Below are positions 8,940-17,887 of a stretch of DNA of 64,000 nucleotides, in pieces (the first letter of the stretch is position 1; the number at the start of each line of letters is the position of its first letter). Source of the stretch: Silanimonas sp044377035 (GTDB lineage: Bacteria; Pseudomonadota; Gammaproteobacteria; Xanthomonadales; Xanthomonadaceae). The stretch lies in contig NZ_JBILJW010000009.1 in assembly GCF_044377035.1 (NCBI RefSeq), positions 72,783 through 136,782 on the forward strand, written 5' to 3'. A program made the translations under genes and the position numbers. The notes under the pieces are model-generated. The model ran no database searches, was not told the origin of the DNA, and was given only the letters and a program-made list of their open reading frames with translations.

Positions 8940-9884
8940 TCAGTTCGCCGGCGCGGCGGCAGGGGCGACGGCGGGCGCCTCGGCAGACGCGGCGGCCAGT
9001 TCGGCCACCGACTGCTCCAGCGCTTCGATGGCATCCTCGCGGTACCAGCCGCCGTCGATCTGCCGCATCGGCTGCTCGAAGCTGACTTCCTTGCCGAGCA
9101 GCGGGTAGCGCACGCGCACCACGGCGCTCGGGCCGTCGATGGCGATCACTTCGGCCTGCACCTGCGACAACGCCGCATCGGCATCGATGCCGTAGGCCGA
9201 CATCACTTCCTTGAACGCACGGAAGGCGACGCCGGCCTTCTCGAGCATCGGGTCGTACTCCAGCGCCTCGATGGCCGCGACGTCCGGCAGCTCGAGCTCT
9301 CGGGCGGTGCGCACGGCGACGCCCAAGGCCTGCTTCGCGCGCTCGCGGTCGGTGAACTGGGCCTGGTCGCCGGCCCATTCGGCCAGCGCCGTGACGACGC
9401 CGGTGGCGTGGCCCTTCTCGGCCTCGCTCATCGTCTCGCTGGCGCTGATGGCGGTGGTGGCGAAGCCCGACAGCATGGTGACGCCGAGCGTCCACTTCGG
9501 GCCGAGCTCCTGTTCGAGCGCGACGAGCTTCGGCTCGGCCTTGGCCCAGAGCGCGGTCTCGGCATCGGGCGCGGTGAGTTGCGCCATCAGCTCGGCATAG
9601 CGCTGCGCCTGCTCGGCGTCGACCGGATTCTTCGCCGCCACCTGCTGGCGCCACAGCGCCTTCTGCTGCGCGTGCATCGCCGGCGGCAGGCTGAGTTCGG
9701 CGTAGCGCTTCAGGTCGCCCTCGCGCAGGGCCTCGGCGAGCGCCTCCACGGCGGCCACGGGCTCGTCGGGCGCGCCCGGCACGGGCTCGGCCTCACGCTG
9801 GCAGGCGGCCAGCGCCAGCAGGGCCAGCAGCAGGCCGAGGCGGCCGATGCGGGTCGACAACGGGCGGGTCCAAGGCGTCAGCAA
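8940..9884 (-). CDS. hypothetical lipoprotein upstream of plsB
   Basis: 314 residues. A lipoprotein signal with 'LLLALLALAAC' and lipobox LAAC (Cys at about residue 28) precedes an Ala/Glu-rich helical protein. Segments 'AAVEALAEALREGDLKRYAEL' and a C-terminal beta region 'VVRVRYPLLGKEVSFEQPMR' followed by 'IDGGWYREDAIE' are reminiscent of periplasmic NTF2-like proteins, but I cannot name the family. The tail is a low-complexity Ala/Pro stretch. Probably co-transcribed with plsB. Confidence 0.8.
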   Translation of the reverse strand: MLTPWTRPLSTRIGRLGLLLALLALAACQREAEPVPGAPDEPVAAVEALAEALREGDLKRYAELSLPPAMHAQQKALWRQQVAAKNPVDAEQAQRYAELMAQLTAPDAETALWAKAEPKLVALEQELGPKWTLGVTMLSGFATTAISASETMSEAEKGHATGVVTALAEWAGDQAQFTDRERAKQALGVAVRTARELELPDVAAIEALEYDPMLEKAGVAFRAFKEVMSAYGIDADAALSQVQAEVIAIDGPSAVVRVRYPLLGKEVSFEQPMRQIDGGWYREDAIEALEQSVAELAAASAEAPAVAPAAAPAN

Positions 9885-9967
9885 GGGAAGAATCCAGCGC
9901 AGCTCGAAGGACGGCGGAGGGTAGCAGATCGCCCCTTAAGCCTTGGTTCGACGCCCGGGCCGGCGCC

Positions 9968-10861
9968 TCAGTCCCGCAGCGCCGCGCGCTTCGCGGAGCG
10001 CTGGGCGTCGCGCGACAGGCTGCGGTCGTTGCCGTACAGGGCCGACTCCCAGCTGCCGTAGCTCGGGTTGGCCAGCATGAACCAGCGCTGCCCCACCCAG
10101 GCGTCGAAGCCCTGCAGCTGCGTGGCGCGGGCCTCGAGGCCGTTGTCGGAGACCGAGACAAAATCACCGAGCTGGTCGCCGAACTGCATCAGCACGCGGT
10201 AGCGCTGCGCCACGAACTGGCGGCGGCAGCCCTTGTCGCTGCCCTTGGGCACGCAGCCCGGCGTGTCGAAGCCGAGACCGAGGAACTGCGACTCTGCCGG
10301 CGGCGGGAAGCCCACGGCTTCGAGGTTCCGGCGCGTGACGGCCGACTTCGCGTGCTCGCGGTTGGTCAGGTAGATCATCGTGACGCCACGCTTCGCCGCC
10401 GCCTGCGCGAATTCCGGCGCGCCGGCGACCGCGGTGGCGCGGGCCTCATCGACCCAGGCGTTCCAGGTGGCGTCGTCGAAGCTGCCGTCCTCGCGGATCA
10501 GGCGCACCTGGTAGGGGCTGTTGTCGAGGACGGTCTCGTCGACGTCGACGATGATCGCGGGCGGCAGGCCGGCGACCGGCGCGACGCGGTCGTTGGCCGC
10601 CAGGGCATCCCACGAGGCATCGGCGAGGGCGGCGTCGAGCAGGCGCTCAGCGCTGCGCCAAGCCTGCCGGTGCGCCATCCGCGCCTCGACCGACGACTGC
10701 ACCCAGGCCGTGGCATTCAGGTTGTCGTGCGCGGGCACCGCCGGCTCGGACGCCGCCGGCTTGGGCATCGGCGTGGCCGCGGGGGCCTCGGCGACGGTCT
10801 GGCACCCGGCGAGGGCCGCGGACAGGGCGAGGACGAGGGCGGCGGAGCGAAGACGGGTCAT
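9968..10861 (-). CDS. 5'-nucleotidase/acid phosphatase, lipoprotein e(P4) family (HAD)
   Basis: 297 residues, lipoprotein signal 'LSAALAGC'. HAD motif I 'DVDETVLDNSPYQ' supplies the nucleophile and acid aspartates, 'YLTNREH' is motif II, and a late 'FVSVSDNG' holds motif-III/IV-like acidic residues. The layout matches the outer-membrane e(P4) acid phosphatases that dephosphorylate nucleotides (including NMN) in the periplasm. Start is the ATG at 10861; a longer frame upstream would disrupt the signal peptide. Confidence 0.92.
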   Translation of the reverse strand: MTRLRSAALVLALSAALAGCQTVAEAPAATPMPKPAASEPAVPAHDNLNATAWVQSSVEARMAHRQAWRSAERLLDAALADASWDALAANDRVAPVAGLPPAIIVDVDETVLDNSPYQVRLIREDGSFDDATWNAWVDEARATAVAGAPEFAQAAAKRGVTMIYLTNREHAKSAVTRRNLEAVGFPPPAESQFLGLGFDTPGCVPKGSDKGCRRQFVAQRYRVLMQFGDQLGDFVSVSDNGLEARATQLQGFDAWVGQRWFMLANPSYGSWESALYGNDRSLSRDAQRSAKRAALRD

Positions 10862-10949
10862 GGCAGGGCGCTTGCGGGGTCGGACCAAAGGGAGGGCTGG
10901 AGTCTAGCGGCGGTGTCGTGGCGACTTCGTGGCGGGCGTGGCCGGCGGT

Positions 10950-11573
10950 TCAGCCGAGCGGCAAGGACGCCTGCATCGGGTCGATGTGCCCTTCGCCGGC
11001 CATGATCTTCTTGAACTCGCCGCGCGACACCGAGACGTAGCGGTCGTTGCCGCCGATCTCCACCTGCGGGCCGTCGGTCACGGCATGGCCGTGCTCGTCG
11101 ACGCGCACCACCATCGTCGCCTTGCGGCCCGTATGGCAGATGGTCTTGATCTCGACGAGGTTGTCGGCCCAGGCCAGCAGGTACTGGCTGCCTTCGAACA
11201 GCTCGCCGCGGAAGTCGGTGCGCAGGCCGTACGCCAGTACCGGCACGTTCAATGCATCGACGATCTCGGTGAGTTGCCACACCTGCGCCTTGGACAGGAA
11301 CTGCGCCTCGTCGACCAGCACGCAGCCCAGCGGCCCGCGCGCGGCGACGTCCTCGCGGGCGATGCGCTCGAGGTCGTCGTCGCGGGTGAACACCGTGCCC
11401 TTCGCCTGCAGGCCGATGCGCGACGCGACGACCCCTTCGCCAGCACGGGTGTCGAGGCGCGGCGTGAGGATGAGCGTGCGCATCCCGCGCTCGTGGTAGT
11501 TGTGCGCGCTTTGCAGCAGCGTCGTGGTCTTCCCGGCGTTCATCGCCGAGTAGTAGAAGTAGAGCTTGGCCAT
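10950..11573 (-). CDS. tdk: thymidine kinase (type II)
   Basis: 207 residues. Walker A 'SAMNAGKTT' at residues 9-17 and Walker B 'LVDEAQF' place it in type II thymidine kinases, which phosphorylate thymidine with ATP. The lasso region reads 'CHTGRK' and 'YVSVSRGEF'. Relative to the E. coli enzyme as I remember it (CxCGRK and SVCR), the zinc-binding cysteines are largely replaced, so the zinc site is probably lost; this seems to be a lineage variant. Divergent from rep with a 78-base gap. Confidence 0.96.
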   Translation of the reverse strand: MAKLYFYYSAMNAGKTTTLLQSAHNYHERGMRTLILTPRLDTRAGEGVVASRIGLQAKGTVFTRDDDLERIAREDVAARGPLGCVLVDEAQFLSKAQVWQLTEIVDALNVPVLAYGLRTDFRGELFEGSQYLLAWADNLVEIKTICHTGRKATMVVRVDEHGHAVTDGPQVEIGGNDRYVSVSRGEFKKIMAGEGHIDPMQASLPLG

Positions 11574-11651
11574 GCCGCCATTCTAGCGGGCCGTGGCGGG
11601 GCCGGCCCCCGGCTGCGACAATGCGGGCCGTCGTTCCGCCGCAAGATCCCC

Positions 11652-13631
11652 ATGTCCCTCAATGCCCCGCAGCGCGAAGCCGTGCTGTACACGCAGGGCC
11701 CGCTGCTCGTACTCGCCGGCGCCGGCTCCGGCAAGACCCGCGTGATCACCGAAAAGATCGCCCACCTCATCGCGACCGGCCAGCGCGAGGCGCGGCACAT
11801 CGCGGCCATCACCTTCACCAACAAGTCGGCGAAGGAGATGAAGGAGCGCGTGGCGAAGCGGGTGCGCGGAGACGCGGCGGAAGGCCTGACGATCAGCACC
11901 TTCCATGCCTTGGGGCTGCGCTTCCTGCAGCAGGAAGCCGGCCGCGCCGGGCTGAAGCGCGGCTTCTCGGTGTTCGATTCGGACGACCAGATGGGCATCG
12001 TCAAGGACCTGATGCCGCCGGGCACCAAGAACGACGTGCTCGAACGCCTGCGCGGCCTCGTCTCGCGCGCCAAGAACGAAGCGCTGAGCCCCGAGCAGGC
12101 GATGGAACTCGCCAAATCCGCCGTCGAGCGCGAGGCGGCGAACCTCTACGCGAAGTACCAGCAGCGCCTCGCCGCCTTCAACGCGGTGGATTTCGACGAC
12201 CTGATCCGCCTGCCCGTGACGATGCTGGAGGCCGACCCCGACTTCGCCGCCGGATGGCGCGAGCGCCTGCGCTACCTGCTGGTCGACGAGTGCCAGGACA
12301 CCAACGGCGCGCAGTACCGACTGCTGAAGCAACTCGCCGGCCCGAAGGGCAGCTTCACCTGCGTGGGCGACGACGACCAGAGCATCTACGCCTGGCGCGG
12401 CGCGCAGCCGGAGAACCTGAACCTGCTCGGCAGCGATTACCCCGCGCTGAAGATCATCAAGCTCGAGCAGAACTACCGCTGCGGTGCGCGCATCCTGCGG
12501 CTGGCGAACACGCTGATCGCGAACAACCCGCACGAGCACCTGAAGACGCTCTGGAGCGACCAGCGCGAAGGCGACAAGATCAAGGTCTGGCGCTGCGAGA
12601 ACAACGAGCACGAAGCCGACCGCGTCGCCGCCGAGATCGACTACCTGAGCAAGGCCAAGGAAATCCCGTTCGGCGAGTTCGCCGTGCTGTTCCGCGGCAA
12701 CCACCAGAGCCGCGCGCTGGAGAAATCGCTGCAACTGCTGCGTATTCCCTACCACCTCACGGGCGGCACGGCGTTCCTCGAACGTGCCGAGGTGAAGGAC
12801 GCGCTGGCCTGGCTGCGCCTCGTGGCCAATGCCGACGACGACGCGGCATTCCTGCGTTCCGTCTCGTCACCCGCGCGCGGCATCGGCGGCACCTCGCTGG
12901 CCAAGCTCGCGGAGCTGGCTCAAGCGCATCACCTGTCGCTGGACGGCGCGGCGCGGCAGATGTCGATCCTGAAGCAGCTGCAGCCGCGCATCGCGGCCGC
13001 GCTCGGCGAATTCACCGGGATCGTCGATCGCCTTCGCGATGATTCGGAGCGCATGCCGGCCAAGGACCTCGTGCTTGCCCTGGCGGAGCGCAGCGGCATG
13101 CTCGAGGCCTTCCGCGCGATGAGCAAGGACAAGGCCGGCTTCGAGCGGCGCAAAGCGAACCTCGACGAGTTGGCCGACTGGTTCGACGGCCCGAAGAGCA
13201 GCGTCGGCGACCTCGCGGCGCAGATGATGCTGCTCAGCCACGCCGACCGCGGCGAGCCCGGAAACGCGGTGCGGCTGATGAGCCTACACGGCAGCAAGGG
13301 CCTCGAGTTCCGCGCCGTGTTCCTCGTCGGCCTCGAGGACGGCACCCTGCCGCACGAGGCCAGCATGGAAGAGGGCCGCATCGACGAGGAGCGCCGCCTG
13401 CTCTACGTCGGCATCACCCGCGCCAAGGAGCACCTCGTGCTCTCACACTCGCTGGAGACGAAGCGCTGGGGCGACACGATCAAGCTGCAGCCCAGCCGTT
13501 TCCTCGACGAGCTGCCGCCATCGGACCTCCAGCGCGACGGTGCCGATCCGGAAGCCGAGGCTGAATCGAAGAAGCAGCGCGGCCGCGCCCACTTGGCAGC
13601 GATGGCGGCCTTGTTCGACGCGCCGAAGTAG
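11652..13631 (+). CDS. rep: ATP-dependent DNA helicase Rep
   Basis: 659 residues, the normal size of UvrD/Rep SF1A helicases. Q-motif 'LNAPQREAV' at residues 3-11, Walker A 'AGAGSGKTR' at 22-30, motif II 'LVDECQDTN', motif III 'VGDDDQSIYAWRGA', motif IV 'LEQNYR', motif V 'LMSLHGSKGLEF' and motif VI 'YVGITRAKEHL' are all present. Rep moves 3'-5' and clears proteins ahead of replication forks. Start ATG at 11652 gives the family's normal N-terminus. Rep rather than UvrD because of length and the short C-terminus without the UvrD tail. Confidence 0.95.
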   Translation: MSLNAPQREAVLYTQGPLLVLAGAGSGKTRVITEKIAHLIATGQREARHIAAITFTNKSAKEMKERVAKRVRGDAAEGLTISTFHALGLRFLQQEAGRAGLKRGFSVFDSDDQMGIVKDLMPPGTKNDVLERLRGLVSRAKNEALSPEQAMELAKSAVEREAANLYAKYQQRLAAFNAVDFDDLIRLPVTMLEADPDFAAGWRERLRYLLVDECQDTNGAQYRLLKQLAGPKGSFTCVGDDDQSIYAWRGAQPENLNLLGSDYPALKIIKLEQNYRCGARILRLANTLIANNPHEHLKTLWSDQREGDKIKVWRCENNEHEADRVAAEIDYLSKAKEIPFGEFAVLFRGNHQSRALEKSLQLLRIPYHLTGGTAFLERAEVKDALAWLRLVANADDDAAFLRSVSSPARGIGGTSLAKLAELAQAHHLSLDGAARQMSILKQLQPRIAAALGEFTGIVDRLRDDSERMPAKDLVLALAERSGMLEAFRAMSKDKAGFERRKANLDELADWFDGPKSSVGDLAAQMMLLSHADRGEPGNAVRLMSLHGSKGLEFRAVFLVGLEDGTLPHEASMEEGRIDEERRLLYVGITRAKEHLVLSHSLETKRWGDTIKLQPSRFLDELPPSDLQRDGADPEAEAESKKQRGRAHLAAMAALFDAPK

Positions 13632-13651
13632 CTGAAGGCACCGTCAGCCCG

Positions 13652-14464
13652 TCAACGCTGGCAGCGCGGGCACCACACGGTGGCGCGCTGCCCGAGTCGC
13701 ATCGCCTTGAGCGCCGTGCCGCAGACCTTGCAGGCCTCGCCCTCGCGGCCGTAGACGAACAGCTCCTGCTCGAAATAGCCCGGCAGTCCGTCGGGGTTGA
13801 GGAAGTCGCGCAGGGTCGTGCCGCCGCGCTCGATGGCGTAGCCGAGGATGCGCTTCACGGCGGCGGCGAGGCGCTCGTAGCGCTCACGCGTGACGCGGCC
13901 GGCCGGCGTCGTGGGCCGGATGCCGGCCTCGAACAGGGCTTCCGCGGCGTAGATGTTGCCGACACCGACCACGACGGCCTGGTCCATCACGAAGGTCTTC
14001 ACCGACGCCTTCTTGCCACGTGAAGCCGTGAACAGCGTCTCCCCGGTGAAGGCGTCGGACAGCGGTTCCGGCCCGAGGCCAGCGAGCAGCTCGTGCACTT
14101 CGCCGGGCGGTTGCCAGAGCAGGCAGCCGAAGCGGCGCGGGTCGGTGAAGCGGAGCACGCGACCATCGTCGAGGCCGACATCGACATGGTCGTGCGGCCC
14201 GAGCGGCGCCGACGCCGGCAGGACCCGCATCACCCCGCTCATGCCGAGATGCCACAGCGCGCTGCCGGCCGCGGTATGCGTCAGGAGGTACTTCGCCCGG
14301 CGTTCGACGGCTTCGATGCGCTGGCAGGGAAGGCGCTCGCACACCGCGGCGGGGATCGGCCAGCGCAGGTCGGGCCGGCGCAAGGTGACGCCGGTGACGC
14401 GACGACCTTCCAGATGGGGCGCAAGGCCGCGCCGCGTGGTCTCGACTTCGGGCAGTTCAGGCAT
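13652..14464 (-). CDS. mutM: formamidopyrimidine-DNA glycosylase MutM (Fpg)
   Basis: 270 residues. N-terminal 'PELPEVETT' gives the catalytic Pro2 and Glu3, and the C-terminus carries a complete C4 zinc finger ('CKVCG' and 'CPRCQR'). 'FTDPRRFG' and 'GVGNIYAAEALF' are conserved Fpg motifs. It removes 8-oxoguanine and nicks the abasic site. Converges on rep with 20 bases between stops; no hairpin terminator was seen there. Confidence 0.97.
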   Translation of the reverse strand: MPELPEVETTRRGLAPHLEGRRVTGVTLRRPDLRWPIPAAVCERLPCQRIEAVERRAKYLLTHTAAGSALWHLGMSGVMRVLPASAPLGPHDHVDVGLDDGRVLRFTDPRRFGCLLWQPPGEVHELLAGLGPEPLSDAFTGETLFTASRGKKASVKTFVMDQAVVVGVGNIYAAEALFEAGIRPTTPAGRVTRERYERLAAAVKRILGYAIERGGTTLRDFLNPDGLPGYFEQELFVYGREGEACKVCGTALKAMRLGQRATVWCPRCQR

Positions 14465-14571
14465 CGGCGGCGGACGTGTGAAAGAGGGTCGCAGTGTAGG
14501 CCCGGTGGCCCGCCTCGCATTGCGGTACCTCCGGTGCGGCCTTACGCTCCGCCCTCACCCCGGGAAGCCCG

Positions 14572-15633
14572 ATGGACACCAGCCCCGACGACGCCCAGCG
14601 ACGGATCGTCCAGAACGCGGCGCACATGCGCCTGCTCGGGCTTTGGCTGGTCCTCCTTCCGGTCGCGGTGGTCCTGTACGAGCTGCAGGCGCCGGCGATC
14701 ATGTGGGCCCTCGCCGCCGCGAACGTGCTCGTGTGGCCCTGGGTGGCGCGCCGGATGGCGCTCACGCACGAGCAACCGCTGGCCGTCGAACGCCGGAACC
14801 TGCACATCGACTCGCTGATGGCCGGCCTGTGGGTCGCGCTGATGCAGTTCAACGCCGTGCCGTCGCTGATGCTCGCCTCCATCATCCTGATGGACAAATT
14901 CGCCTTCGGCGGCCCGCGGCTCGCCCTGCGCTGCGGCCTCGTCTTCCTCGCTTCCGCCGCCACCGTGGCGGCACTGGGCGAGTTCGCCTTCGCGCCGCAG
15001 AGCTCCTGGGCGGCCATCGCCGCATCGGCGCCGGCCTTGATGGTCTACCCCTCCGCCATCGCGTTCTCGGCATGGCGCCTCTCGCAGCAGCTCGGCGGGC
15101 ATCGCCGGGCGCTGGCCTCGCTGGTGCGCACCGATCCACTCACCGGCGCGGCCAACCCGCGAGCGCTGCAGGAAGCGACCGAGCACGAGTTCCGCCGCTT
15201 CCGCCGCAGCGGCCACCGCGCCAGCTTCATGGTGGTGGACGTCGACCGTTTCCGCCTTCTCAACGATGTGCACGGTCGCGCCGCCGGCGACGCCGCGCTG
15301 CAGGCCATTGCCGCGGTGCTCCGCAAGACCCTCCGCGACACCGACACCTGCGGCCGCCTCGGCGGCGATCGCTTCGGCGTCGTGCTGACGGATGCCAGCG
15401 GCAGCGGCGTGGGCGAGCTGGCCGAACGCCTGCGCCATGCGCTGGCCGAGCGCCTGCTCCATGACGCCAGCGGTGCCCACCCGACGGTGAGCATCGGCTA
15501 CGCGCAGATCGACGCCGGGATGCTCACCAGCACGCAGTGGATCGCCGCCGCCGAGTCGGCGCTGCGCGCCGCGAAGTCGGCGGGGCGCAACCGCAGCATG
15601 TCGGCGCCGGCCTTCGGCAGCCTCGGCCCATGA
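14572..15633 (+). CDS. MASE2-domain diguanylate cyclase with GGDRF active site
   Basis: 353 residues. An N-terminal MASE2 membrane sensor (about 20-150; 'RNLHIDSLMAGLWVALMQFN' is the family core) precedes a GGDEF domain (about 180-345). The signature loop reads GGDRF at 264-268 instead of GGDEF, while the catalytic third acidic residue is kept. An inhibitory I-site RxxD (R255-D258) sits the standard five residues before it. 'DVDRFRLLNDVHG' and 'DPLTGAANPRAL' are also loose. It may be a weak cyclase or a c-di-GMP receptor through the I-site. The stop overlaps the next start (ATGA). Confidence 0.88.
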   Translation: MDTSPDDAQRRIVQNAAHMRLLGLWLVLLPVAVVLYELQAPAIMWALAAANVLVWPWVARRMALTHEQPLAVERRNLHIDSLMAGLWVALMQFNAVPSLMLASIILMDKFAFGGPRLALRCGLVFLASAATVAALGEFAFAPQSSWAAIAASAPALMVYPSAIAFSAWRLSQQLGGHRRALASLVRTDPLTGAANPRALQEATEHEFRRFRRSGHRASFMVVDVDRFRLLNDVHGRAAGDAALQAIAAVLRKTLRDTDTCGRLGGDRFGVVLTDASGSGVGELAERLRHALAERLLHDASGAHPTVSIGYAQIDAGMLTSTQWIAAAESALRAAKSAGRNRSMSAPAFGSLGP

Positions 15634-17396
15634 CCACGAGGGGCCGTCGCGCGGCGGCGCTGCTGTTCGCCGCACTCGGCATCGGTGCGGCGCTGGCGGC
15701 GGCCCCGACCCCGGCGCAGCTGGACGCCCTGCAGGCACTGCGCCTGAGCAACCCGGGCGCCTTCCTCGCGCAGTTGCGGGAGGCCGAGGCCGGGCCACCG
15801 CCGACCGACCCGTTGCTCCGCGACCAGCTGGGTCTGTTGAGCGCCCAGGCGATGGCGCTCGAATCCCGCTTCCCCGAGGCGCTGCAGCGCGCCGACCGAC
15901 TGGCCCGCGAAGCCGCCGACGAGGAAACGCGCCTGCGCGCCGCGGCCCTCGCGGTCAACGTGCAGGCCGCCAGCCGCGATTTCCTCGACGGGCAGAAGCG
16001 GCTCGAAGCCCTGCTGGCCACCGTCGAGCCCCTGCCCGACAGTGCCGTGCGCCGGCACATCGACCTCATCGCCGCGGTGTTCTACAACCAGTTGTCGCGG
16101 TCCGAGATCGCCCTGCGGCACGCGGAACGGGTGCTCGCCGGCGACACCGCTCCCGTGGAGCGGTGCACCGCCACCGTGCAGGCGCTGGTGGCCCGGCTGT
16201 CGCGCGCCGCTCACCAGCTCGACGACGCGGAGTTCGACGCAGCGTCGGCGCTTTGCGTCGGTTCGAACACCGTGCTTCCGGCGCGCTACGTGGACGTCCT
16301 CCGGGCCCGCTGGTGGACCGCGCGGGGCGAGGCGGGGCGCGCCGTGGCCCATCTGCAGGCGCAGATGCCGGCCCTGCAGGCCATCGGCTACGTCCCCTTG
16401 ATCGCCGAAGCCCACGCGGAGTTCGCGGAGGCGCTGCAGGCCGTGGGGCGGCTCGACGAGGCACAGGCGCAGACCGACGCGGTGCTGGCCCTCAGCGCCG
16501 GCCTGCCCAGTGGCCTGCCCCTGCTCTCGGCACGACGCACCCGCTATCAGGTCGCACTGGCCCGGGGCGATGACCGGGTGGCCCTGGGCGAACTGCAGGC
16601 GGTACTCACGGCGGAGCGCGCCTACGAGGACGAGGTGCGGCACCTGCTCGTCGCCTACGAGGCCGGGCGCCAGGAGTCACTCGCTCGCCAGCAGGCCCTG
16701 GCGCTGGTCGAGCAACGCAACACGCAGCTGGTATTGGATGCGAAGCACAGCGAACGCACGGCCACGCTCTTCAGCCTGCTGGCGGTGCCACTGGGCCTCG
16801 CCTTCGTCGCCCTGCTGGGCTGGACCTGGCATTCGCGTCGACTGCGGCACCGACATCGCGAGCGCCTGCAGGTCGACCCGCTGACCACGCTGTGGACGCG
16901 GCAGTACTTCTCCCAGCAGGCGGCCGCGGCCTTGGCTGCCGCCGAACGGCGGGCCCAGCCGATGGCGCTGGTGCTCTTCGACCTTGACCACTTCTCGCAG
17001 GTGAACTCGCAGCACGGGCACCTGTCCGGCGACGCCCTGTTGGCCGCGGTGGGAGCGGCACTCGCCCGCCTGCAGGAGCCGGGCCGCCAGTTCGGCCGCC
17101 TCGGTGGCGAGGAGTTCGCCGTGCTGCTGCCAGGTGCGGGCCTCGATGAGGGCCTGGCGTTCGCCGAACGCTGCCGCAGCGCCATCGCTGCCGTCCGCGC
17201 CACCGCTTACGACGGCCGTGCCGCGCTGGCCATCACGGCGAGCTTCGGCGTGGTCTCGACCACCGCCGCCGGCTACCGCCTGCGCGACCTGTTGGCGAAT
17301 GCCGATCACGCGCTTTACCGCGCCAAGGGCGCGGGGCGGAACCGCGTGGCGGCCGCCGTGGTGGTGCCGGTGGATGGCACCGAGGCCCCGGCGTGA
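15630..17396 (+). CDS. periplasmic-sensor diguanylate cyclase (TPR-like sensor, TM, GGEEF)
   Basis: 588 residues. Signal peptide (1 to about 25), a long Ala/Leu-rich helical periplasmic region that looks TPR-like (to about 370), one transmembrane helix (about 378-398), then a GGDEF domain with an intact GGEEF at 492-496 and 'DLDHFSQVNSQHGH'. No RxxD I-site is present (EPGR at that place). It is therefore probably an active diguanylate cyclase without product inhibition. The same architecture is found in the proteins at 20041 and 22186. Coupled to both neighbours by 4-base overlaps. Confidence 0.9.
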   Translation: MTTRGRRAAALLFAALGIGAALAAAPTPAQLDALQALRLSNPGAFLAQLREAEAGPPPTDPLLRDQLGLLSAQAMALESRFPEALQRADRLAREAADEETRLRAAALAVNVQAASRDFLDGQKRLEALLATVEPLPDSAVRRHIDLIAAVFYNQLSRSEIALRHAERVLAGDTAPVERCTATVQALVARLSRAAHQLDDAEFDAASALCVGSNTVLPARYVDVLRARWWTARGEAGRAVAHLQAQMPALQAIGYVPLIAEAHAEFAEALQAVGRLDEAQAQTDAVLALSAGLPSGLPLLSARRTRYQVALARGDDRVALGELQAVLTAERAYEDEVRHLLVAYEAGRQESLARQQALALVEQRNTQLVLDAKHSERTATLFSLLAVPLGLAFVALLGWTWHSRRLRHRHRERLQVDPLTTLWTRQYFSQQAAAALAAAERRAQPMALVLFDLDHFSQVNSQHGHLSGDALLAAVGAALARLQEPGRQFGRLGGEEFAVLLPGAGLDEGLAFAERCRSAIAAVRATAYDGRAALAITASFGVVSTTAAGYRLRDLLANADHALYRAKGAGRNRVAAAVVVPVDGTEAPA

Positions 17397-17740
17397 ACCG
17401 TTCCCTCCCTCTGGCCGTCGCCTTGGTGGCTACGTCGGGGCTGGCGTCGGCCACACCGACCACCTACGCCGCGGGCCCGCGCGAACTGATGCAGCGCTTC
17501 GATGGCGACGGCAGCGGTGGCGTCGACGAGGCGGAGTATGTCGCGTACCTGTCGGTTGGCTTCCACGCCCGCGACGCCGACGGCAATGGCGTGCTCGAGA
17601 GCGACGAGCTGCCGCCGGGCGCGAAGCCCATCGCGCGCGCCGAGAACGAGGCGCGGCTGCGCCGTCAGTTCGCCCGGCAGGACGTGGACCGCGACGGCGC
17701 GCTCGATGCGCGCGAGCTGCTCGCCCCGCCGCGCGGCTGA
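17393..17740 (+). CDS. secreted triple EF-hand calcium-binding protein
   Basis: 115 residues with a signal peptide (cleaved near residue 20-27). Three canonical 12-residue EF-hand loops are visible: DGDGSGGVDEAE (37-48), DADGNGVLESDE (61-72) and DVDRDGALDARE (97-108), all with Asp at 1 and 3, Gly at 6 and Glu at 12. It should bind Ca2+ in the periplasm or outside the cell. Start is a GTG overlapping the preceding stop (GTGA), so it is the third gene of a translationally coupled trio with two diguanylate cyclases. Confidence 0.88.
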   Translation: MNRSLPLAVALVATSGLASATPTTYAAGPRELMQRFDGDGSGGVDEAEYVAYLSVGFHARDADGNGVLESDELPPGAKPIARAENEARLRRQFARQDVDRDGALDARELLAPPRG

Positions 17741-17887
17741 GCCGATCCGACACGTCCGTGTGAGCGGCGCGCGATTGTCGCGCCGGCATGACGATCCGTT
17801 GCGGTGCGGGGGCTGCGCTCGAGTGCGCGCGGACGGAGGATGCCCGCCATCGCCGGCCCGACCGGCTTCCGCATCGAGGAGAACCCC

